From: Zobellia nedashkovskayae
GTDB lineage: Bacteria > Bacteroidota > Bacteroidia > Flavobacteriales > Flavobacteriaceae
NCBI RefSeq assembly: GCF_015330125.1
Contig: NZ_JADDXR010000002.1
Span: 1,178,001-1,242,000 of the forward strand
DNA: 64,000 nucleotides
Direction of reading: 5' to 3'
Shown: one piece after another, positions 9,300-13,663 of the stretch
How the letters are laid out: the number at the start of each line of letters is the position of its first letter
Numbering within the stretch: the stretch's first letter is position 1
Program-made: the position numbers and the translations under genes
Notes under the pieces: generated by a model
Told to the model about the DNA's origin: nothing
What the model saw: only the letters and a program-made list of their open reading frames with translations
The model's database searches: none

Positions 9300-9425
9300 T
9301 TACTCGCTAAAATAGTCCCTTACAGCATCTACCCAGCAATATGGACACCACCATTCTCCACCACCGATTTCTAACTGCTCATCAATTGTCAATTCTTCTA
9401 TGTTATTAAAATTTGTAACTTTCAT
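9300..9425 (-). CDS. GG-leader precursor peptide, WWCPYCW core, copy 2
   Basis: Identical at the nucleotide level to copy 1 as far as I can read, including the preceding spacer. The product is the same 41-residue GG-leader peptide with the CPYC core. Gene dosage is the obvious consequence of this copy; no sequence diversification is visible. Confidence 0.85.
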   Translation of the reverse strand: MKVTNFNNIEELTIDEQLEIGGGEWWCPYCWVDAVRDYFSE

Positions 9426-9478
9426 AATTCCTATTTTTTATTGATTATTTGTTCTAATGAAACCTTTATTAATGACTA

Positions 9479-9604
9479 TTACTCGCTAAAATAGTCCCTT
9501 ACAGCATCTACCCAGCAATATGGACACCACCATTCTCCACCACCGATTTCTAACTGCTCATCAATTGTCAATTCTTCTATGTTATTAAAATTTGTAACTT
9601 TCAT
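9479..9604 (-). CDS. GG-leader precursor peptide, WWCPYCW core, copy 3
   Basis: The same 41-residue product as copies 1 and 2. The upstream spacer carries two base changes relative to the spacers between copies 1-2 and 2-3 (AATTCTT instead of AATTCCT next to the start codon, and TTGTTAA instead of TTATTAA), so this junction is slightly older. Confidence 0.85.
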   Translation of the reverse strand: MKVTNFNNIEELTIDEQLEIGGGEWWCPYCWVDAVRDYFSE

Positions 9605-9657
9605 AATTCTTATTTTTTATTGATTATTTGTTCTAATGAAACCTTTGTTAATGACTA

Positions 9658-9783
9658 TTACTCGCTAAAATAGTCCCTTACAGCATCTACCCAGCAATAT
9701 GGACACCACCACTCTCCACCACCGATTTCTAACTGCTCATCAATTGTCAATTCTTCTATGTTATTAAAATTTGTAACTTTCAT
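9658..9783 (-). CDS. GG-leader precursor peptide, WWCPYCW core, copy 4
   Basis: The same 41-residue product; the codon for Glu24 is GAG instead of GAA. It is the promoter-proximal copy and probably the ancestral one. Its upstream spacer leaves the repeat at about 9820, where the 28-aa membrane-peptide gene ends. Confidence 0.85.
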   Translation of the reverse strand: MKVTNFNNIEELTIDEQLEIGGGEWWCPYCWVDAVRDYFSE

Positions 9784-9811
9784 AATTCTTATTTTTTATT
9801 GATTATTTGTT

Positions 9812-9898
9812 CTAATGAAATTCATGTGTATAGCCAGTTATTGCTAAATACAAAAAAACTACTACTGTGATTAATTCTATCATCCACTTTTTATTCAT
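9812..9898 (-). CDS. 28-aa single-span membrane peptide overlapping a precursor gene
   Basis: ATG at 9896-9898, TAG at 9812-9814. It overlaps the last 8 bp of the precursor gene 9891-10025 in another frame, so translational coupling is possible. The peptide starts MNKKW and has a hydrophobic stretch MIELITVVVFLYLAITGY, then THEFH: a positively charged N-terminus and one transmembrane helix, with no GG motif. This is the size and shape of small bacteriocin-immunity or regulatory membrane peptides. Function is inferred from position only; chance ORF remains possible. Confidence 0.5.
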   Translation of the reverse strand: MNKKWMIELITVVVFLYLAITGYTHEFH

Positions 9899-10025
9899 GA
9901 CCATTATCATGATCATATTTCGATAAAGCCAACCATAGCGCAATTGGTATCATAATCCAACCTCCATCTAGTTCTTTCTCTTCCTGTTTGGATAGTTCTT
10001 TTACTTTCAAATTTTGTAATTTCAT
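9891..10025 (-). CDS. GG-leader precursor with hydrophobic core, copy A
   Basis: A 44-residue peptide. The leader (MKLQNLKVKELSKQEEKELD, then Gly-Gly at 21-22) is highly charged. The core starts WIMIPIALWLALSKYDHDNG and ends HE. It has no Cys and one Ser, so it cannot be a lanthipeptide; a hydrophobic helix with an Asp/His tail suggests an unmodified membrane-active or metal-binding peptide. It is a near-duplicate of the gene at 10073-10204, and the start codons are 179 bp apart. Confidence 0.8.
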   Translation of the reverse strand: MKLQNLKVKELSKQEEKELDGGWIMIPIALWLALSKYDHDNGHE

Positions 10026-10072
10026 AATTTTAGTTTTTAAAATAGGTGATAATGATTCAAATTAATATTCTA

Positions 10073-10204
10073 CTAATGTCCATTGTCATGATCATATCTA
10101 GATAATGCCAACCATAGCGCAATTGGTATCATAATCCAACCTCCATCTAGTTCTTTCTCTTCCTGTTTTGATAGTTCTTTTACTTTCAAATTTTGTAATT
10201 TCAT
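10073..10204 (-). CDS. GG-leader precursor with hydrophobic core, copy B
   Basis: A 43-residue paralogue of 9891-10025. The leader is identical in sequence and ends in Gly-Gly at residues 21-22. The core WIMIPIALWLALSRYDHDNG + H differs by Lys to Arg and lacks the final Glu. No membrane-peptide ORF follows this copy, unlike copy A. Confidence 0.8.
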   Translation of the reverse strand: MKLQNLKVKELSKQEEKELDGGWIMIPIALWLALSRYDHDNGH

Positions 10205-10380
10205 AATTTTAGTTTTTTAAGGTCTATAATTGATTATTCTGAAATTTTAGGCTTCAGCAGTCCTTTATACGTACTAGATTTATCTAGAATCACCCCCTTT
10301 ATTTAGGAAGTATTTACTTCTCGTTATGTTTTGGCTTTCTATTTTATATCTAAATACAATCTTGAATATTTATCTTTTTT

Positions 10381-10524
10381 CTATGATAAGAAAGCTTTAA
10401 AATCTCTGTAACTACTTGAATTTGCCATAAAATAATTATCTAAGAATGACCCTTCAGGAAAAAAACCGCCTTCTGTTTGTTTCTTTTCTTGATAGTTTAG
10501 CTCTTGTACCTTTAAATTTTTCAT
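10381..10524 (-). CDS. GG-leader precursor, Ser- and aromatic-rich core
   Basis: A 47-residue peptide. The leader MKNLKVQELNYQEKKQTE is followed by Gly-Gly at 19-20. The 27-residue core starts FFPEGSFLDNYFMANSSSY and ends FKAFLS. It has five Ser, no Cys and many Phe/Tyr. Ser residues could be dehydrated by LanB, but no Cys is available for rings. The leader clearly belongs to the array family (MKNLKVxEL). Confidence 0.75.
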   Translation of the reverse strand: MKNLKVQELNYQEKKQTEGGFFPEGSFLDNYFMANSSSYRDFKAFLS

Positions 10525-10536
10525 AACTTTTATTTT

Positions 10537-10671
10537 TTAAATTTGAGGAAGTCCAGTAAGGAATTCTCTTATAAAACTATAAACAGCAATGCCATTTCTT
10601 ATGATAATTAGAATACTACCGTCTTAATTTTGACTAGCTTCTTCTTTACTTAATTCTACCAAATGTTCCAT
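10537..10671 (-). pseudogene. Degenerate precursor gene with in-frame TAA
   Basis: From ATG 10669-10671 the frame reads MEHLVELSKEEASQN, then TAA (10624-10626), and then continues open as DGSILIIIRNGIAVYSFIRE to TAA at 10537-10539. The first part matches array leaders (xELSKxE), the break falls where the Gly-Gly would be, and the remaining frame looks like a hydrophobic core. I read it as a precursor inactivated by a nonsense mutation, with only one Gly left of the cleavage motif. Confidence 0.5.
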
Positions 10672-10685
10672 ATCATCTTTAATAT

Positions 10686-10814
10686 TTAATTCCTGCCCCC
10701 CATGCTATTGACATAATCTTTAAATCGACTCCAGGCATTTTCAACAGCTTCGATAAAACCCCCTCCTTCAATTTTTACTGCTTCTTCATTGTTTAATTCT
10801 TTTAAGTCTATCAT
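10686..10814 (-). CDS. GG-leader precursor, amphipathic core
   Basis: A 42-residue peptide. The short leader MIDLKELNNEEAVKIE is followed by Gly-Gly at 17-18 and a third Gly. The core (FIEAVENAWSRFKDYVNSM, then GGRN) has the periodicity of an amphipathic helix, with no Cys and two Ser. A run of six G lies near the 3' end (10696-10701). Confidence 0.75.
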   Translation of the reverse strand: MIDLKELNNEEAVKIEGGGFIEAVENAWSRFKDYVNSMGGRN

Positions 10815-10861
10815 ATTCTTAGTTTTTAATTAATACCTCAGATAATCAAAATCACAATTTT

Positions 10862-11023
10862 CTATTTGTCCAGAAAATCATTAAATGCTTTATAACTTTC
10901 CTTTGCCACTACAGTGCAAATAGTATCCATTAATGAGCCATAGGCAAATAATCTTCCGCCATTACAGTCTTGTGTCTCAAAAGTTGAAATTTCTTCAACT
11001 CTAAATTTCTCTATGTTTTTCAT
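10862..11023 (-). CDS. GG-leader precursor with two Cys
   Basis: A 53-residue peptide. The leader starts MKNIEKFRVEEIST and ends QDCNGG (Gly-Gly at 22-23). One Cys lies in the leader close to the cleavage site and one in the core. The 30-residue core begins RLFAYGSLMDTICTVVAKES and ends in KAFNDFLDK, with Ser, Thr and one Cys, so a single thioether ring is formally possible. Confidence 0.75.
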   Translation of the reverse strand: MKNIEKFRVEEISTFETQDCNGGRLFAYGSLMDTICTVVAKESYKAFNDFLDK

Positions 11024-11034
11024 TTTTATTATTT

Positions 11035-11154
11035 TTATTTACTTAAAGAACCCAATACAATTCTAACATAAGCCTCATCTAAATACCTTTTAGGACATGC
11101 TAAGCCTGCAGTAATTTGCATAAGTTCTTCGTTTTTTAAATTATCTAATTTCAT
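11035..11154 (-). CDS. Precursor-like peptide with Ala-Gly instead of Gly-Gly
   Basis: A 39-residue peptide. MKLDNLKNEELMQIT is followed by Ala-Gly at 16-17, a permitted variant of the C39 cleavage site. The core LACPKRYLDEAYVRIVLGSL + SK has one Cys and two Ser. It is 16 bp from the next precursor upstream and 11 bp from the one downstream, in the same orientation. The leader resembles the array family but is shorter. Confidence 0.65.
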   Translation of the reverse strand: MKLDNLKNEELMQITAGLACPKRYLDEAYVRIVLGSLSK

Positions 11155-11170
11155 GTTATTAGTTTTTAGA

Positions 11171-11338
11171 TTAGGACCACAAAATCAATTTGTTAAACCT
11201 AAGAGGGTTCCTCCTTATAATTACGGGCTCTCTTGGTATGTAAATATGTATTGGGTCAAAATTTATGGAACCTCCTTCTATGCTTTTCATCTCATCTAGA
11301 GACAATTCGCTTATTTCAAATTCTCTTAAATTTTTCAT
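11171..11338 (-). CDS. GG-leader precursor, cationic Pro-containing core
   Basis: A 55-residue peptide. The leader begins MKNLREFEISELSLDEMKS and ends IEGG (Gly-Gly at 22-23). The 32-residue core has SINFDPIHIYIPREPVIIRR followed by NPLRFNKLILWS: net positive, four Pro, no Cys. Composition is like antimicrobial peptides that are not thioether-bridged. The leader SLDEMKSIEGG is one of the clearest matches to the tail of the HTH protein at 12231-12563. Confidence 0.78.
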   Translation of the reverse strand: MKNLREFEISELSLDEMKSIEGGSINFDPIHIYIPREPVIIRRNPLRFNKLILWS

Positions 11339-11406
11339 ACAACTTTGTTTTAATGATTATTTAAATACGCTTATTATCGCAAGACTACTAGAGCGAAGGT
11401 GGGTTC

Positions 11407-11544
11407 CTAAAAAAATCCTCCTAAAAAAATAATTTCCTTTATTTCATCAATAATATTCCTTCCTCCCTCAGTACTTCTCAACTTCTCCAGTGCCAATTCT
11501 TTTACATTAGCCTTGGTTATGTTCTTTTTTTCTTGATTTTTCAT
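11407..11544 (-). CDS. GG-leader precursor with short hydrophobic core
   Basis: A 45-residue peptide. The long lysine-rich leader starts MKNQEKKNITKANVKELALE and ends LRSTEGG (Gly-Gly at 27-28). The 17-residue core RNIIDEIKEIIFLGGFF has no Ser, Thr or Cys, so it cannot be a LanB substrate. A second Gly-Gly lies near its end. Confidence 0.75.
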   Translation of the reverse strand: MKNQEKKNITKANVKELALEKLRSTEGGRNIIDEIKEIIFLGGFF

Positions 11545-11548
11545 ATCT

Positions 11549-11701
11549 CTAGAATTTAATTGGGTCCTGCCCTGTTCCAATCATACCTAAGGTTTGCCCA
11601 ATACCGATATCAATTCTAGTTATACCACCTTCAGTTTTTCTTAACATCTCAAGAGCCAATACTTTAACTTTTAAATTTTCCGTCTTTTTTGAATTTTTCA
11701 T
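11549..11701 (-). CDS. GG-leader precursor, Gly/Thr-rich core
   Basis: A 50-residue peptide only 4 bp upstream of the next precursor gene. The leader starts MKNSKKTENLKVKVLALE and ends RKTEGG (Gly-Gly at 25-26); the LALExLRxTEGG part is shared with the peptide at 11407-11544, so the two are related. The 24-residue core ITRIDIGIGQTLGMIGTGQD + PIKF has three Thr and no Cys. Confidence 0.77.
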   Translation of the reverse strand: MKNSKKTENLKVKVLALEMLRKTEGGITRIDIGIGQTLGMIGTGQDPIKF

Positions 11702-11748
11702 CTTTCTAATTTTTTATTATTTGTTAAACAGTAGTACTATTAATGTTA

Positions 11749-11892
11749 CTAGTTGAAGCCAAAACCCGCCTCTTCTGGATACCTGTGTTCTATATATTCC
11801 CGTAATGCGTCAGGGTCTACGCTTCCGCCTTCAATTGAGATTAGTTCTGTTTTCTGTAAAGCAATTACCTTGAATAAGTTTGATGTTTTCAT
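11749..11892 (-). CDS. GG-leader precursor, first gene after the triple promoter
   Basis: A 47-residue peptide. The leader starts MKTSNLFKVIALQKTELIS and ends IEGG (Gly-Gly at 22-23). The 24-residue core SVDPDALREYIEHRYPEEAG + FGFN is acidic, with no Cys and one Ser. It is the promoter-proximal gene of the main array; the nearest -7 element lies 25 bp upstream of its ATG. Confidence 0.77.
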   Translation of the reverse strand: MKTSNLFKVIALQKTELISIEGGSVDPDALREYIEHRYPEEAGFGFN

Positions 11893-11916
11893 AATCTTTT
11901 ATTTTTAATTCTGTTG

Positions 11917-11951
11917 TAAACCTAATTTCAGCTTGTCTCATTTTTTGAGAC
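11917..11951 (-). promoter_or_regulatory. Promoter module 1: inverted repeat plus -7 element
   Basis: The 17-bp inverted repeat GTCTCATTTTTTGAGAC (11935-11951) replaces the usual -33 box. Exactly 10 bp downstream on the minus strand is TAGGTTTA (11924-11917), one base off the Bacteroidetes -7 consensus TANNTTTG. The geometry is identical to modules 2 and 3. Confidence 0.75.
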
Positions 11952-12016
11952 TCTATATTTATTTTTAAAAAGAATTAATTAAGATGTTTATATCTGCCCT
12001 ATCTCCTTTCTTGATT

Positions 12017-12051
12017 CAAACTTAGAACCCGTTTGTCTCATTTTTTGAGAC
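12017..12051 (-). promoter_or_regulatory. Promoter module 2: inverted repeat plus -7 element
   Basis: The inverted repeat GTCTCATTTTTTGAGAC (12035-12051), 10 bp spacer, then TAAGTTTG (12024-12017), a perfect TANNTTTG match on the minus strand. The spacer sequence is unrelated to the other modules, so this is not simply a recent duplication. Confidence 0.75.
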
Positions 12052-12123
12052 TCTCTTAATTTTTTTCTAAACCATAAGAACTTTATAATCACACGCTATA
12101 AGCAGCTTATCGCTTTCATGTTT

Positions 12124-12158
12124 CAAACCTATTGCCGTAGTGTCTCATTTTCTGAGAC
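12124..12158 (-). promoter_or_regulatory. Promoter module 3: inverted repeat plus -7 element
   Basis: The inverted repeat GTCTCATTTTCTGAGAC (12142-12158; arms conserved, one loop base changed), 10 bp spacer, then TAGGTTTG (12131-12124), a perfect TANNTTTG match. It lies 15 bp downstream of the terminator that ends the HTH gene. Confidence 0.75.
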
Positions 12159-12172
12159 CAGTAAAATTTTAC

Positions 12173-12204
12173 ATAAAAAAAAGCCCAAGATTTCTCTTGG
12201 GCTT
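12173..12204 (-). terminator. Terminator after the HTH gene
   Basis: The stem AAGCCCAAGA / TCTTGGGCTT with a 4-nt loop is followed by a T run on the minus strand. It isolates the HTH gene from the main precursor array, which therefore needs its own promoters. Confidence 0.85.
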
Positions 12205-12230
12205 TTCAGACTTAAAAAGTTGCTATGCGC

Positions 12231-12563
12231 TCAACAACTAATTCTGTGGTGGTAAAATAAAAAGGCAATGGTAGAAGACATAACAATTGTACCACCATTA
12301 ATACTAATGGCTTCATTTTCACGCAGCGATTTTACATAAAAACCACATTTAAAACGTACTTCATCTTCATACATAAAGCTTTGCCTGCTTATATCATACA
12401 CTATAGGAGCTTCTAATGCTTTCATTACATCTATGACCCTATATAACTTGGCTCTAGATATATTTAATCTAGCCGCCAATTCTTCCGGTGTACCGGTAGC
12501 ATGTAATCTTACCAATTGATCTATACGCTCGATCAAAGAAATCTGTTTGGTTAATTGCTGCAT
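12231..12563 (-). CDS. HTH DNA-binding protein with a C-terminal GG-leader-like tail
   Basis: A 110-residue protein. Residues about 8-50 form a winged-HTH-like domain (ERIDQLVRLHATGTPEELA, ARLNISRAKLYRVIDVM). The tail VKSLRENEAISINGG (Gly-Gly at 90-91) closely resembles leaders in the same array (ALQKTELISIEGG; SLDEMKSIEGG) and is followed by a 19-residue hydrophobic segment TIVMSSTIAFLFYHHRISC ending in Cys. It is thus a possible fusion of regulator and precursor. It lies between precursor genes and ends at a strong terminator, ahead of three inverted-repeat promoters that it may recognise. DNA binding and cleavage are inferred. Confidence 0.8.
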   Translation of the reverse strand: MQQLTKQISLIERIDQLVRLHATGTPEELAARLNISRAKLYRVIDVMKALEAPIVYDISRQSFMYEDEVRFKCGFYVKSLRENEAISINGGTIVMSSTIAFLFYHHRISC

Positions 12564-12617
12564 AATTATGATTTTAAGGTTATCTGTTATTACTTATTAC
12601 CATCTTTTCAGATACAC

Positions 12618-12767
12618 TTATCTTACACCAAGTTCTTGAACCTGAAGTATTACTGGCATTTTTGGCACTTTAGGAATGGGAACACAACCATGCCCGTGAA
12701 GACCAATCCAAACTCCCCCGTTAAGTGCTACTGACTCTTGCAATGTTAATTCTGAAACATTTTTCAT
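12618..12767 (-). CDS. GG-leader precursor, Pro/His-containing core
   Basis: A 49-residue peptide. The leader MKNVSELTLQESVALN is followed by Gly-Gly at 17-18. The 31-residue core begins VWIGLHGHGCVPIPKVPKMP and ends VILQVQELGVR: two His, one Cys, four Pro, no Ser/Thr, so no LanB substrate. It lies 54 bp upstream of the HTH gene in the same direction and may be cotranscribed with it. Confidence 0.77.
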   Translation of the reverse strand: MKNVSELTLQESVALNGGVWIGLHGHGCVPIPKVPKMPVILQVQELGVR

Positions 12768-12814
12768 GTTTTTATATTTAGGATTTATATTAAAACTTTT
12801 TGTGATTTCTATTT

Positions 12815-12976
12815 TTACTTAGGTAATTTTATTTTCAAAAACTTGTCATAATCATGATACTGGGTATCTTGACGGGCCTGCCCTCCGTTTAGCAAGAGAT
12901 CCTCTTGTTTTTGAAGTTCTGTCAACTACTTTTTCTTAAAAATCAGGTTGTTCTTTTTTACATTTTTGTCTTTCAT
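12815..12976 (-). pseudogene. Precursor gene with in-frame TAG in the leader
   Basis: From ATG 12974-12976 the frame reads MKDKNVKKNNLIFKKK, then TAG (12926-12928), then LTELQKQEDLLLNGG and a core QARQDTQYHDYDKFLKIKLP + K ending at 12815. Alignment with the intact neighbour at 13021-13191 (MKNKNVNPKELQFEKKSLVEL) puts the stop at a Ser codon. Everything else, including Gly-Gly, is intact, so the mutation is recent, or the stop is bypassed. Restart at TTG after the stop is also possible. Confidence 0.6.
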
Positions 12977-13020
12977 TATATTTATTTTAATTATCAACCT
13001 GGTTATTTACTTCTCTGAGC

Positions 13021-13191
13021 CTACTTCTGAGTATATCTATATTTCTCAATTTCTTTTAATCTATCAGAGATAGCTCCCAAAGCATTAGAAATATCTCCTC
13101 CCTCAACATTCACCTTCTCAAGAGAATCCAGCTCTACCAGAGATTTTTTTTCAAATTGAAGTTCTTTTGGGTTTACATTTTTGTTTTTCAT
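13021..13191 (-). CDS. GG-leader precursor with class-I-type leader
   Basis: A 56-residue peptide. The leader contains LQFEKKSLVELDSLEKVNVE then Gly-Gly (31-32), the same layout as the lanthipeptide-like precursor at 15658 (LKFDKNTLLEL...VNGG). The 24-residue core DISNALGAISDRLKEIEKYR + YTQK has two Ser and one Thr but no Cys. It is the first gene of the minus-strand array. Confidence 0.77.
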   Translation of the reverse strand: MKNKNVNPKELQFEKKSLVELDSLEKVNVEGGDISNALGAISDRLKEIEKYRYTQK

Positions 13192-13565
13192 TATATAGGG
13201 TTTAATTGATTACATCTTGATTAAAAACAAAAGGAATAGGCCGGTTTATTGGTCGGTTCTGAAAGTTTCATGCAGACACCTACTCCTTTTGTTGATGGCC
13301 CTTTGTTAGAATACTTTATAATTAAGCTTCAGTAGGCAAAATTTTTATCACTACTACTAATGATATCTTTCAATTAAAAGAAAGGGGAGGTATTTCTCCT
13401 TTGTTCCCCTTTCTTTTCTCTCAAGCAAGCTCTTGTGTGAGCGCACAACTAAAAATAGCAACTTGAGTTAAATGCAATTTGTTAGCTGCATTCTTTCACA
13501 AAGAAAAGAAGGAAAAAGGGTGAAAACCAAACGGTTCCACCTTGTTTTTATAAATGAAGTAAATT
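13192..13565. other. Structured non-coding stretch upstream of the array
   Basis: I see no convincing gene. Two hairpins stand out: an imperfect inverted repeat ACAAAAGGAATAGG (13227-13240) with CCTACTCCTTTTGT (13281-13294), one mismatch, around a long loop, and a perfect 12-bp stem AAAAGAAAGGGG (13376-13387) / CCCCTTTCTTTT (13406-13417) with an inner AGG/CCT pair. These may belong to the 5' leader or promoter region of the array, or to a small RNA. Confidence 0.4.
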
Positions 13566-13612
13566 AAAAAAACCTTTTAAAAAATTGAATTTCAATTGTT
13601 TAAAAGGTTTTT
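13566..13612 (-). terminator. Terminator of the TPR/AraC regulator gene
   Basis: A long stem, AAAAACCTTTTAA paired with TTAAAAGGTTTTT, with an inner AATTGA/TCAATT pairing, lies 52 bp after the regulator stop codon. U-rich ends are present on both strands. Confidence 0.75.
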
Positions 13613-13663
13613 ATTTGTAAATAAAACTGAAATGAAGTAGAAGTACCTTTTTAAGTATTTATG

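Larger units (their letters stand above)
9121..9820 (-). repeat. Four tandem 179-bp direct repeats, each with one precursor gene
   Basis: The unit contains a 126-bp gene plus a 53-bp spacer. Genes start every 179 bp (stop codons at 9121, 9300, 9479, 9658). The first three genes are identical, and the fourth differs by one silent base (GAA to GAG for Glu24). The spacers between copies 1-2 and 2-3 are the same as far as I can read; the spacer between copies 3 and 4 differs at two positions. This indicates recent amplification. The repeat ends near 9820 inside the flanking sequence. Confidence 0.95.

Noticed and set aside
9121-9820. Tandem repeat resembling a CRISPR array
   Set aside because: The unit is 179 bp, spacers are identical rather than unique, and each unit encodes the same GG-leader peptide.
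10696-10701. Run of six G in a precursor gene as a phase-variation tract that would fuse it to the next ORF
   Set aside because: One added base would indeed join the frames, but six G is short for slippage, and the resulting peptide would still hit the TAA at 10624-10626.
11935-12158. The three GTCTCA/TGAGAC inverted repeats as terminators
   Set aside because: Arms are short, no U tract follows on the minus strand, and a -7 element follows each at a fixed distance, which fits promoters instead.
13221-13271. 16-codon minus-strand ORF upstream of the array (MKLSEPTNKP...)
   Set aside because: Too short, no GG motif, and it lies within a hairpin-forming region; probably chance.
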